From Zonotrichia leucophrys gambelii (Eukaryota; Chordata; Aves; Passeriformes; Passerellidae), in NCBI RefSeq assembly GCF_028769735.1, contig NC_088171.1, forward strand, positions 90,690,912-90,754,911: a stretch of DNA of 64,000 nucleotides. Reading direction: 5' to 3'. Shown in pieces: positions 1 to 12,779 of the stretch. The notes below the pieces were generated by a model. It was not told the origin of the DNA. It saw only the letters and a program-made list of their open reading frames with translations, and searched no databases. Position numbers and translations under genes: made by a program. Within the stretch, counting starts at the first letter, position 1; the number at the start of each line of letters is the position of its first letter.

Positions 1-596
1 TTAAAACTGGTGTAATCTGCTCAAATTTGTGATGTAAACACTAAATTTAGTTATATAACTGGTGAACTTATAACATTCTTCGCTGGAAAATTTTGCTTGA
101 AATAAAGAATCATGTGACCACTCTGTGTTTGAAGTTCCAGCTTTTTATTTAGACACAGTCTAGATCACTGAATTTTAAAATGTCACTGTCCTTGGAGTTA
201 CACTGAGATCTCTGAAGCCAAACTTGAATCTTTGCATAGCGCTACTCATAAACATGCTAGAGTATGTCTATTCCAGCTGCAAAACACTGTCAAAATTTAC
301 CAAGAAGAGTTGGAACATGGTCCAATTAATCCAGTCTAATTCAGTTTACATTTCTTATAGAGGGGAGAGCTCAGTAAGGTGGATGCTTAAATTTCTGTAA
401 CATTTTCTGTAAAAGTCCAAAGCAATTAGTAGTGTTTTTCCTAAGTAGTTTAGTCCTATCAGTTTAAGAAAGTATTCTGATATCAATATCAGATTTTGTA
501 CTTTCTCTACAGTTTCTCAATCTAGAGGAAAAAAAGATATCATTAATAAATTTATCTGCACCAACTTTGGACATCACCATGGGCAGGAGTTGTAAT
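1..596. other. Unique non-coding sequence
   Basis: This is AT-rich, single-copy-looking DNA flanking the purine satellite. I see no recognisable exon, RNA gene or transposon. Open frames that enter it on the minus strand from the satellite are extensions of the stop-free repeat, not genes. Confidence 0.6.
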
Positions 597-2126
597 GAGG
601 GAAGGAAGGGAAGATAGGTAAGGTATGGGGGAAGTGGCGGAAGGAAGGAAGTGGCAAAAGGAAGTGGCGGAAGGAAGTGGCGGAAGGAAGTGGCGGAAGG
701 AAGGAAGTGGCGGAAGGAAGGAAGGAAGGAAGTGGCGGAAGGAAGGAAGGAAGTGGCGGAAGGAAGGAAGTGGCGGAAGGAAGTGGCGGAAGGAAGGAAG
801 GAAGTGGCGGAAGGAAGTGGCGGAAGGAAGGAAGGAAGTGGCGGAAGGAAGTGGCGGAAGGAAGTGGCGGAAGGAAGTGGCGGAAGGAAGGAAGTGGCGG
901 AAGGAAGTGGCGAAGGAAGGAAGGCGGAAGGAGTGGCGGAAGGAAGTGGCGGAAGGAAGTGGCGAGAAGAAGGGCGGAAGGAAGTGGCGGAAGGAAGGAA
1001 GGAAGTGGCGAAGGAAGTGGCGGAAGGAAGGAAGGAATGGAAGAAGAATGGCGGAAGGAAGGAAGGAAGTGGCGGAAGGAAGTGTGCGGAAGGAAGGAAG
1101 GAAGGGAAGGAAGTGGCGGAAGGAGAAGTGGCGGAAGGAAGGAAGTGCGGAAGGAAGTGGCGGAAGGAAGTGGCGGAAGGAAGTGCGGAAGGAAGGAGGA
1201 AGGAAGTGGCGGAAGGAAGTGGCGGAAGGAAGTGGCGGAAGGAAGGAAGGGGGAAGGAAGGAAGGAAGGAAGGAAGGAAGGAAGGAAGGAAGGAAGGAAG
1301 GAAGGAGGGAGGGAAGGAAGGAAGGAAGGAAGGAAGGAAGGAAGGAAGGAGAAGGAAGGAAGGAAGGAAGGAGAAGGAAGGAAGGAAGGAAGGAAGTGGA
1401 AGGAAGGAAGTGAAGGGAAGGAAGGAAGGAAGGAAGTGGCGGAAGGAAGGAGAGGAAGGAAGGAAGTGGCGGAAGGAAGAGGAAGTGGCGGAAGGAAGGA
1501 AGAGGAAGGAAGGAAGGAAGGGGAAGGAAGAAGGAAGGAAGGAAGAAGGAAGGAAGGAAGGAAGGGGAAGGAAGGAAGGAAGGAAGGAAGGAAGGAAGGA
1601 AGGAAGGAAAGGAAGGAAGAGGAAGGAAGGAAGGAAGGAAGGAAGGAAGGAAGGAAGGAAGGAAGGAAGGAAGGAAGGAAGGAAGGAAGGAAGGAAGTGG
1701 GGGAAGGAAGGAAGGAAGGAAGGAAGTGGCAGGAAGGAAGGAAGGAAGGAAGTGGGGAAGGAAGGGGAAGGAAGGAAGAAGGAAGGAAGTGCGGAAGGAG
1801 AAGGTGGAAGGAAGGAAGGAAGTGGCGGAAGGAAGGAGGAAGTGGCGGAAGGAAGGAAGGAAGGGGAAGGAAGGAAAGTGCGGAAGGAAGGAAGGAAGGA
1901 AGGAAGTGCAGGAAGGAAGGAAGGAAGGAAGGAAGGAAGGAAGGAAGGAAGGAAGGAAGGAAGGAAGGAAGGAAGGAAGGAAGAAGGAAGGAAGGAAGGA
2001 AGGAAGGAAGGAGGAAGGAAGGAAGGAAGGAAGGAAGGAAGGAAGGAAGGAAGGAAGGAAGGAAGGAAGGAAGGAAGGAAGGAAGGAAGGAAGGAAGGAA
2101 GGAAGGAAGGAAGGAAGGAAGGAAGT
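597..2126. repeat. GGAA microsatellite with interspersed 13-bp GGAAGTGGCGGAA units
   Basis: About 1.53 kb of almost pure purine on the plus strand. Two unit types are seen: the tetramer GGAA, and a 13-bp unit GGAAGTGGCGGAA often spaced by one to three extra GGAA. The left part (about 622-1250) is dominated by the 13-bp unit; I count roughly 35 copies of its GTGGCG core by eye across the whole array. The right part (about 1250-2126) is mostly pure GGAA with isolated 13-bp units near 1436, 1466, 1485, 1820 and 1840. Because neither unit contains a stop in any frame, all frames stay open, reading as Lys-Glu-Gly-Arg repeats on plus and Phe-Leu-Pro-Ser repeats on minus. These are composition artefacts. 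GGAA is the ETS-family core, and AGGAAGTG resembles the PU.1/ETS consensus (established knowledge). Exact length may be affected by assembly. Confidence 0.97.
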
Positions 2127-2835
2127 TTCAAACAGGACAGCACCCTCTAAGAGGAACAATAGAGTAGGGAAATAATTCATTCTTAGTGAGCAGCTTAAGA
2201 ACATGACATTATGCCAATTTGCTAGCCTTTGGAAAAAAGGAGAGGAGACAAAAGGTGTTTTCATCCCCAAGCTTGCGATATTGGCCTGAGTTTTGCTCTG
2301 TCAGATATGTGAGAAGCTTCTCACAGAAGCCATTCATGTTTCTCCTCTTAGACCCCCTCCTCCCCCCAGCCCAGTTACAAACCTGTCCATGCAAACCAAA
2401 AAGAACTCTTCAGGAAGAAAAATAACAAATCTTAAATGATAATGGGAATTTCTCCATGACAAGAAAATTGAGACTGGACTTTTTTCCCCTAAAATTGATA
2501 TGTTCTCATTCACTTTAAAATGAACTTTTGACCAGTCCTATTGTCTTTGTTTTGCACAATCAGATGAGTTCATCACAGTAGTTCTTTGTATCTTAACAAA
2601 ACCCAAAAAGGGACAGGGAGTCAGATCCAATCTGGAATTTTGGAGATCATCTTAGAAATGAGAGCTCCTAATTTTCATCATTCCCATCCTAAATGGACAA
2701 CCAATTGTGCTTCAGATGTTGGGCATTATAAAATAAGCACGTAATATTCTCTTCTATTCTTTCTGAAGTACAGTTACTGGACACTGTCCATCAGTAGAAC
2801 AGACACTTTCAAAGTCAGGTATATTTGGCAAGGGT

Positions 2836-2877
2836 CAGTATCTGAGGAGGCTTAAAATAAAGCCTCCTCAGATACTG
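2836..2877. repeat. Perfect inverted repeat, 18-bp arms, 6-nt loop
   Basis: The left arm CAGTATCTGAGGAGGCTT (2836-2853) is followed by the loop AAAATA and the exact reverse complement at 2860-2877. The pairing stops at both outer ends. At 42 nt in total it is too short for an ordinary pre-miRNA, and no transposon terminal signature or target duplication is visible. Confidence 0.95.
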
Positions 2878-5810
2878 TAATAAAGCCTTTCCAGGACACT
2901 AATGTAGAACAAATGCTACCAGGCTCATTTGGATAAAAAATAAATTACACAAAACAGTGTCCCCCTCAGACCAAAGCAAGATGATTTATTTACTATGAAG
3001 TAGTTCCAAATCCTGATACAAAGGTGAGTTTTGGAATGTGGAAATTTGGCTTTTTGTTTTCCTCAGATCTTCTTATGTGTTTGCACCAGCATAGGAAAGC
3101 CTAGCATTGTATCTTAGAAAGAAGCACTTCAGCCATTTATCTGTATCTTACTGGTAGGTAAAACATCTAACCCAACTCAAAAGTTGAACTGTGCCATTTC
3201 AGTACACAAAAGTGAATTTCACCCTCAGCAATTCCACTAGCCAATTTACCAACAGATGTTGATTTACAGGGAGATCTATTAAATGAATTTGTCCTTCATT
3301 AATAGACACTATGTTATAAAGTTTTCCCCAATAGCTTTCCACAGCATACTTGTTCCCAATTTGGTTGAAGTCCAGTCTTTGCTATAAAGTACAAAATACT
3401 TGGCTGCTAACTAAAAATATATAGCAAGCAAGAAACACTCTTTAATTAATATAAAAGAAGTAGTTGTATTATTAACAGTGGTACTGGGAAAAAGTCAGTT
3501 TTATTTTTCCTCCTAAATTATTATTATATGTCTCCCACTGCTGGCATTTTCTTTGAAATAATCGTCCTTTTTCCAAAAGGTAATGGATACTTTTACCGTC
3601 CATACTTTCCCTTTATGAGCATTTATAAGCCTCACTGCACATACTTTATCCAACAGGTAAGGTTCTACCTTATAAAAAAGCAATTTAGCTTTATAGATTT
3701 GGCAATACTGAACACTTGGTTAAATGAAGGGTGCCTTATTTAAGAAATGGCATATCTGAAAAGGCCTGTTATCACAGCTTTAAGTCAGTGTAAAAACACT
3801 ATCCAGTACACTGCTTTGATATGGACAGAAACTATTGCTTCTGGCATATTCTCACATTGGTGTGTGCCTGGAAATCTTTCTGTATATGGTTCTGTTTAGC
3901 TGGAGAATAGATGGTGTATATTTTGAGGATGATTTTTTTATATAAAACTGTGTTCTTTTGTTTAGGAAAACATTTGTACAGAAATTTGATATATTAATTG
4001 GTCAAGTTTTTAAGATACATTGCTTTTCAAAATAAGGGACTTCAAAGGTAGCATTTCTAGAACATGATTAAATCATAATGAAATTTTATGGTATTAAATG
4101 TTACACTTTCCATATTCCAATCTTAGCCAATTTAACATTCAGACATCCCAAAACTGTGTTTATTTGAAAGAAAAACAAGTCAAAAATGGCAGAAAGTTGT
4201 AATTAAATACTGGGGTTTATAATGTTAATGTGATTAACATTTTATAACAACCTCAGGTTATTCTATATTATTTTTAAGCTGGCAGAAAATAAAGCATTCA
4301 AATACTGGGGCATTTGAGGGTCACTTCAGGAGCTGTGTCTATGACCATTTTTTATTAGAACATTAACTGATTGACTTTAAAATATAATCTGTTAAACAGA
4401 ATAAGACTAATTTTGCACAATTTAAAACTTAATAGAAATCCTTTATTTTCATTCAGCACACAGCAGCATCTTGTAAAACTTTTTCTTTCTTTTTGGCCAT
4501 TGTTAGTTGAAATTAATATAAATTTATTTTATTTTGTGGTTTGGTTGGCTTTTTTTCCAGAAGAGGGTTGTGGGGTTCTGGTGTGGTTGTTGCTTTGAGC
4601 TGGGAATCCTTTGTCTCTTAGTGATCATCTAATTTTAAAAAGAACAGATGATCTTAGCTTCCAAAGCGACAACATCTCTTCTATTTTTGAAATGTTCCCC
4701 AAGATATCCAAAAAAACCTTCAGCTTTTTTGTCCTGGTGATCCTTTTGCAATAACAAAGTTGGGGAAGTTTCTTACAACTCTCTATTATTGCATTTTGTA
4801 AACAATTTAGTTGCCAGGACTGTAGGGCTGTTGTCACCCATAATCCTCTCCTGTGTGCCATTGACAGAGTGACCTTCATACTCCCTGGCTCATCCATCAT
4901 ACAATGAACTTTTCACTCTGCACCATGCTCATCCCTTCCGAGTAAGGAAAACCTTTGTCCGCATCCCACTTTGCCATTCACTGGAGATTCTGTACTTTTG
5001 CAAATGTGTATCATGAGAAATGAAAAAAAGGAGGAAGTGGGGAAAAAAATCACCAGTTCAGCACCTTTGAAAGTAAGTACAGATGGCTAGCTTTAAAGCA
5101 CATCTATCATTCTCATTTGGAGCTCTTTATCCGATGGGCCGCCCCCACTTGTGCTGCCCCACTGGACAGAAGACACCTAGTGAATGAGTAACAGGGAAAA
5201 ACTAATTGCCATTTGAGAAATGCACTTTCCCTGCATTGCAGGATGCTCTGTGCCTTTGCCTCACATCCCTGAACTTAAGGATCACATTAAAAAGAGTTTG
5301 GTTTTCAAATCCTAAGCAATCTCTTTAAATGAAATATATTAATAAATGAAGATTAATTTATATTTTCTACCTTTTGTAATTTGCAAAGCGGTTTGCTTTT
5401 AAAATGACTACACAAAACATTATAAAGGACAAGAGATTCATCCTGTTCACATATTCATGTACAGGGTCTTGAGTACTCCTGCACTAAAATATTTCTTGCT
5501 CCTCCAGAGAATATGTTAAAACATTCAATTCTGGTGCCATTCTATTTGTATTTAATCCTTATTTTTCTCTGTTTTTATTGGCATAACACTTGACTAAAAC
5601 CTAATCTCAGATTTTTAAAGTCACCTCTTCAGCTGCTTATACGAGTAAATTCTATACGGATATAGAGCCAGCAGAGAGTATCAATAACTATGTAGTTAAC
5701 CCCTGGAAAAGAAAAAAGGAAAATATTTACCCTTAAGTTAGCACAAGGCACAATATAATAAAATATGAAGCGGATTATTGGATCCCTATGACTTGCTATT
5801 ATTTTACCAT

Positions 5811-5828
5811 TTGTTTGTTTGTTTGTTT
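5811..5828. repeat. (GTTT)n microsatellite
   Basis: Four to five uninterrupted TTTG/GTTT units lie just upstream of the palindrome at 5857-5890. Confidence 0.9.
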
Positions 5829-5856
5829 CCTTTTTCCCAGAGATTTTCAGAAATTT

Positions 5857-5890
5857 TTTAAAATAATAGACGTCTATTCATTATTTTAAA
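5857..5890. repeat. Loop-free quasi-palindrome with central 14-bp perfect palindrome
   Basis: The centre AATAGACGTCTATT (5865-5878) is a perfect palindrome containing an AatII-type GACGTC. The flanking TTTAAAATAAT and ATTATTTTAAA continue the symmetry with a 4-nt asymmetry (GAAT on one arm only). Confidence 0.85.
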
Positions 5891-8800
5891 TTATTTATGA
5901 GACAATAAATGATAGAAAGACCTCAAGCTTAGAAAAGGGAAAGAAAGCTATTTAATGGTATAGCTGGTGTGAGAAACTAGGGACCAGCATTGGTGCATCA
6001 CTGACATTTTCAGGTAATGAATGTAAGTAGATTCAGTTATGTTTAAAATCTTGTTTCATTTTCTTCCTGAAAGTAGAGTTATACTCCAAACATTTCCTAT
6101 TTTTCTGTGAAAATAGAAACTTAATAACACAATTTGAATGTGTTATTTTTCACAGTTATCTGCAAACAAATTTGCATTAAAAGTCCTATTAACAGAACAG
6201 TATGAATTAGGTAATTCTGAAGAATTAGGTATTTCTCAAGAATTTATCTGCCTCTATTAAAAATAATCCAATAAAAAAAAAAAAACCACAAAGAAACCCA
6301 TCCCAAACAAGAAAACAAACCTTTTAGACTAAAATTCATGACAGGAAATAGAATTAGGTTATAAATGCCTTGTGAGCATTTGTTTTTCCCCATTTCATTT
6401 GAGAGTCTTTCTACTTTGTATTCTAAAATTTTAGTGCCTTTATAAAACGAGAATTCGTTTAGTGCCTAAACCCAGAATCATGGACTTGAACTCTCTCTCA
6501 GAGATGTTGACACAAGTCAAATTAACATAACCTGAGTAATTTCCATCAAAGAAAGTGAGTAATTACAACACAGGAGAGAGAAGTATCTCCCTCAAAATCA
6601 TTCACTTGTCAAGGTTTGATCAGGCCTTACACTCAATCACTGGTATTTTCTCCAGCCTTGTCTCCTAGGTGCTTAACCCATGAAAATGCAAACCTTTATT
6701 TCCCAGCTGCATATATTGCCTCATCAGAAGGATTTGTAATTTTAAAACTGTAGTTCTTAGTTGTATCTAAATAGAGGAAAAATATAGGAGAGTAAAATAT
6801 TTTTAATGCAAACCTCAAGTAGCAAGAGTAGTACTTATAAAAATAAGTTGAAGAAGAATTTGAGTATGCATTTTTATCAAAAGCCAATTTACTATTCTTT
6901 TTTACATTACCCTCTTTCCACTTCAGTTTACTGCATATGGATTTTTTAAATGATTTTGTGATATAGTTCTGAGACAAACTGCTTCTCCCTCATTCTATGG
7001 GTAAATTATATAACTAGTTTCTCTACAAGTTCATGATAAAACACTCTCAGATTTGAGAGTCAGCTCCAGTAAAGAAAATTACATGTGGTAAGAACCTGTA
7101 AAGTACAAATGCTTTTGAAACATCTCTTTAGATTTTTTTTTAGGGCTACCTTCCACTTCACTGGGTTGAAATCTCTTACGTCTGATGAACAGAGGTGCTT
7201 CTTAGTTATGCTGGATGCCAGTGCAGAAGATATCCCCCATTTCTATTGATTAGAAAAACAAGGAGATGTCAAAGTGGACATGATCTGCTGGGCATTGGGT
7301 AAGAGAAAAGTACACAATTGGAGCACACTTGTCACTTCTCTTCCACATGACATCCACTTGCACTGCCTGAATGTTTACAGGCCGAACTTTTGGGACCCTC
7401 CTGCCCAGCACAGAGGCTGAATACACACTAGAAATCAATTTGCACCTCATCAATATAGCTGTGAGGTTAAAGGTTGGGATTCCCTTCCCAATATGTTAAT
7501 GACACAACAAGAAATTACAGAAGCCTTATATATATATACCTAAAGACAAAAATCCTCTTTGCAATGTCAACGAAAGCATCACCTACTGAGAATCTTAGCT
7601 TAACCATTGAAAATAATCTCTATATAACTAACTAAAGTCAGAGAGAACTTTATCATTGAATTTCCATTCACTTACACAATCTGCATGCTGGGTGAGTAAC
7701 AGAGAAGAAATAATAAACTGCAGCATTTCTGAAGGGAATGACTGCAACAGGAGACCAGAATGAGGGAAAACATTTTGCGAGTAGAAAGTGCACCACCAAA
7801 CAGGTTGAGTTCATACCGTTTTTGCAGTTTTTCTGCCTTGTCTCTCAATCTTAAGTCAGCTGAGCAGCAGCTTTCTTAGTGGGAAAAAACAGGAAGAGGT
7901 CAGGCGGAATGACCTCCCTATTTTGTCTCCCAGTGGCCTGCCTCCCATTTACTACACCTTTGACATCCTTAAGTAGATATCTCTTTAAGTGTTCAGTCAG
8001 TAAAACAAACTGCAATGCAGGCAAAGCAAAGGGAGGGTGGGGGAAAGAATGTACACTCTAGGACTCAGATTGAATGTGAGGCACACACAACCTGTCAGTG
8101 CTTCTTGTATCTTCAGCCACAGATCAAAAACAGCCTATTACTTCATGTATTCAAAAATTACAAATTCACAGTTTGCTAACCAACTACTACAGCATTCAAA
8201 CTGTGTCACTGAGAGTCACTTGGGAGAAATGCCATATTCTAAAATAAGCTACATCTCAGGGAAATCTCTATTCAGATTTGATAATTCAGCAGCAGTATTT
8301 TGGATGTTAATAACTTGACTAATCAACTCAGAGTAGGGAATGTTAGTGTGTACTGCACTTAATGAATCCATGCAATCCACATATGAGAAACCAATTCATG
8401 GAGTAGTGATGGTAGTACATATGTGAGATGCACTATAGCACTATAATGGAATCTATGCTTTGGAGTATGTTATTTCAAGACTGTTGTGGAAAAGTTCCAG
8501 ATGTTCTGCAAAAATTTAAGAGCTTTTTTCAATTTGTAAATTTCACATTTCCCATCTCTTGCTTTTATCCATTAATTAAGCAGTTTAAATATTATGCTAT
8601 GAAAAGAAATTCTTAAATAAATGTCAGATGCAACTAATGCACTTTAAATAATCAGAACCATAAATTTTAACACCATAGATGTACCTGTTTTTATCTGTAA
8701 TCCCTAAAAGAGAAACCTGAAAGATGTGCATCACATTTAGGACTTCAGTAATTGGTAAACTTTGCCAAGAAATGGATTTAAATGATTCAAATATCATAAT

Positions 8801-11800
8801 AAGCCCTGTTCAACATACCAAAACATAGGTGAATTTTAGTTTTTTTAGAAATCTTATTAATGTATTCTCTGATAGTGACAGAGTTAAAGTGTACAAATAA
8901 AAGCTGACATAAATTTCTTATGTTAATCAGGAGATTTCAACATCCATATAAACTGCAATCTCCAAATCCACAAGATTTTTCATGAAAGAATAATATTTTT
9001 TTTGTAGGATCAGATTCATATAGCTGTAAATGGGTTCATACCCTTCTTTCAAGTTTAATTTTCTTGAATATAATTTCCTTTAAAACTTTGGAAAATTAAA
9101 TTGTCTATAATTATCTCTTTCTGAATCTTGATGTTCAGCTCTCCATACGTTATGTTTTAAAGCAACTCCCCAAATAGAGCAACTACTTTTCTCCCTCATA
9201 CTCTGTTATTCAAATTTGTCATTTGTAATACGAATCAATCCCTACTCAAAAAAAACCCCAAACTAGGTAAACAAATTATTAAGCTGTTGTACATTGTTTA
9301 TATTAGTGAAACATGTTATTTTCTATTGCTGCACATAACAACTGGTTTGGGCAAGCTAAACTAGATTTTAGTGCTGAGTCAGAAGAATGGAACAAGAAAG
9401 TATTAATAAATCAATTTTGCTGTTAAGGTGAGCAAATACGAATGAAATACAGAGGCATGAGGTTTAAGACATGCTAAAAACAAAAGAATTCAGGAAAATT
9501 AGAAAGCAATGATATTTAAAGAAGTAAGTAATTAATGTTAGCATGTAGCACTGGCTTACATTGGGAGAGGGCAACACATAACGTAGATTTGAAGGCTCTG
9601 TTTCCTTTGTGGTTAAATCTTTGGATAACAATAAATGGCACAAAAGATCCTACCTGGGTTTGGTAAAAACATTTTACCAAAGTTTATTTTTTCAGTTAGT
9701 TCTTTGGCAAAGCTAAGCCTTTCTGCAATAACATATATATTTCTAAATCTTTTGATGGGAGAATTCCAGAGGTTCGTGGCCTTGTAGTTAATCTGGATGT
9801 TTTAAAACAATCTTTTGTAAAGAAAACATGTAGAGAAAACACGAGAATTTTGTTTGCCCCATGGATCCAATCAGCTGCATCAGTGTAATGCTCCTCACCT
9901 ATTAAGCCCTTTCAAAAGGAAAGGTATTGAACTTGGAATACAGTGTGATGACATGGCTTTCAGTGTGGGGTCATTCAGCATTGTACTTGCAGGCAGAAAA
10001 GGTCTAGGACAGCCCCTAATGATGTAAAGATTTCTCTAGAAGCATTTCTCTACATTGCATTTTCAGGGTTAGGCAGCCTTACAACACACTGTCCATAGTT
10101 CAATCACCAGAAGATGTTCTCTCTGGAGCATCTCTGGAGAAAGGTGGAAGAATTCAGGAATCAGCCTCCATCCCTAAAACCATGTACAAAATCCTGATAT
10201 TTTAGAGCATGCTATAGAAAATATGATGACAGGATTTATTGTTTGGACACTGCAAATATAACCATCCCTGAGATATGTAAACTTCTTTTTCTGGGAAGCA
10301 TCTTCCACTTAAGGTATAATCAAAGAATGGACTTTATTTTATGTTCATTTTTCAAAATTTTGACAGTCTCTGATCATAAAAATTTCCTTTTTTTTTTCTT
10401 TTTGTCCACATTTGACAAATGAAATTTATTTGCATACTTAGACAAATCTATAACACATTTTTAAAATGCCCTGCTTTTTTTAAATGAGTAATTATTTTAA
10501 AAGCAGTTTATATAAGGGAGATGCTACTAACGTATTTTTCTCTTCAGTGGTTAACACATTTCTTAAACTGGCCTTCTGAAGTGGGCATTTTCTCTTCAAA
10601 ATGTCCCATTAATTCCTATTAGAGAGCTACTAGTAAAGAAAATTGCATGTTAACTTTTATCAATCTGTACGAATAAATGTTAACCATTCTCAGTTAAAAG
10701 CTCTCCTTTTAGCTCCACTCAAGTGAAAACACCTAAAGCAGTGCACACGTTGGCAAATCATTCAGAAGATTAATGCACTTAGGCCTGTACAAAGAGTTAG
10801 AGATGTGTATTAGCATTATAGATTTTAATTTGAAATGATGTCAGTCTTTTCTCAGCAGCATTGTAGTGCAAGGACTGCCATCTGCTTATAATAATGAATC
10901 TGACAATCCACGTAAATGTGATTTGCTGCTTCTTTTGCCAGCATAATGGCCTGGATATTGATCCTAATGGTGGAGCAGTTGCTGCCATTTCATTCAATAG
11001 AAATGGGAGGAGAGGGTGAAAGAGTGAAATTTCCAGGATTTCTTCTGGAATGACAGTTAAAATCTTCACTATGAGAGGGGATGAGGAAAGGCATTGGATG
11101 GCAAAAGCTGAGTGCCATTCATAAATCACAGATCTCAGAGGAAACTTGTCTCCAGCTAACACAGTGGATGCAGGGATTTCATGCCTGCCATTTTCATCAC
11201 CTCAGTGCAGAATTGCAGGTGTCCCTCAGGACGGCTTTCCTCCAGGAAATGGAACCTGGTTTCCCGGGAAGTGGTCAGACTTGGAGCTGTCTAGGAGAGA
11301 GGCAAGGGGCTATTTCCCTAAGCTACAACCATTATTATGTCTAAGTTGATTTCCAACTCCACTGTTAATGTGATTTGTGCTCGGCCCAGCAGTATTACAG
11401 TACCTTTATAACAGGGTGCACGGCGTTTCCATGACAGCCAGAAGAGGTAGGGATGGAAAATGCCATTTGAGATAGCCCAGAAGTGTTTGATTGATACAAG
11501 ACTTAAGGTCAGAAGCTTTAAGTAGCAAACTCCAGTAACACTCAGTCTGATTTTCTTTTAAAAGTGAAGTTTACAAGTAGTGGCATGTCATTTTTTAATA
11601 GATTTTAACCAAAGGAGATAAAATATAAAGATGCTGTTAATTTTACCTCAAACAGTTCCTGGACAAGTCAGTGTGACCTCAGTGACTGAAATACTAATCT
11701 CCATGGCAATTTATAGTGGTTGCCCACACCTACACTCAAATTTTAAACCATAACAAAGGGTGATATATGAAGCAGCTTATAAATAACTCCATTTCAGAAC

Positions 11801-12737
11801 TATTCCATCACTTCGAGCAGCTTTAACTACTGATGTTTCAGCTTTCATTTCTAACCTCGAAGACTTCCATTCATAAATGGAACAGGCACTGCTCATTTCA
11901 AGATATCCTTACCAATCCATCATCTTCAAGTCATTTGATCTCCCAGGACTACAATTTTCAAAAACTGTTCTCAAAATGTAAAACTACCTACAAGTAAAAA
12001 CTGCAGTGTACATGTAAAATTTTTATAATATTCTATCAAGACTAAGCACAAAGCCTCCTAATTTAATATAGAACATCCAAGAATATCTTACATCTTTTGC
12101 CTTACCTGAAAGAAATTTATTTCCCACAGAACAGTCCTGCACTGAGTAAAAGACAGTAAGAGGAAGAGAACCTACACAAAAACAGTGAATGTGATAGAAA
12201 TGGAAGAAAAAGCAAGAATAAATTCCAAAGCTGTTTCCAACAAGCATATATAAGAAGCATAAAACTTTTCCAAAATGGCACCATACTTACTCTCCAATCT
12301 TTTTTCTAATGATTGGTGATAATAAAAAACACCAGTGATACTCAGCTGACAGTCAGAAAAACCCACCTGCCCTGAGGAAAGTCGGCAAACAGGATTTGGC
12401 ATAACCACAGAGAGGTGTTATTCTCAGATGTGAGTATAAAATGAAGGTGACTTATTATAAATCACCAGTTTTTGTCTGACTGACATATCTCCAACTGAAA
12501 AACATCTTTCATTTCAGAATGAAGGAAAAACTGTTCTCTCATTTTCTCTCCTATTATTCTTATCCAGTGTTTCTGCCCAGGTAGCAGCAGACAAGAAGAT
12601 TTAATAGAGGCCCCTAGTATAGTGAGCCTTAATCCTTCTGCAGTGAAGATCTGCTTTCCCACAGGTGTTCCCCAGTTTGCTCCTCCTAGAGTTGCATTCC
12701 ACTAGTTTTATTTTTCTGAGAGGAAAGGTCAGGTTAA

Positions 12738-12779
12738 GAAAAAAAAAAAAAAAGAAAAAAAAAAGGAAAAAAAAAAAAA
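12738..12779. repeat. A-rich tract
   Basis: This is about 42 bp of A interrupted only by single G or GG. It could be a decayed retroposon tail, but I see no recognisable retroposon body immediately 5' of it. Confidence 0.85.

Noticed and set aside
464..2270. Overlapping open frames of 149-572 codons on both strands
   Set aside because: They are translations of the GGAA and 13-bp repeat in every frame. No start context, splice sites or non-repeat domain.
7060..10655. Similar words AGTAAAGAAAATTACATG (7070) and AGTAAAGAAAATTGCATG (10632)
   Set aside because: Similarity is limited to about 18 AT-rich bases and does not extend, so it does not establish a dispersed repeat.
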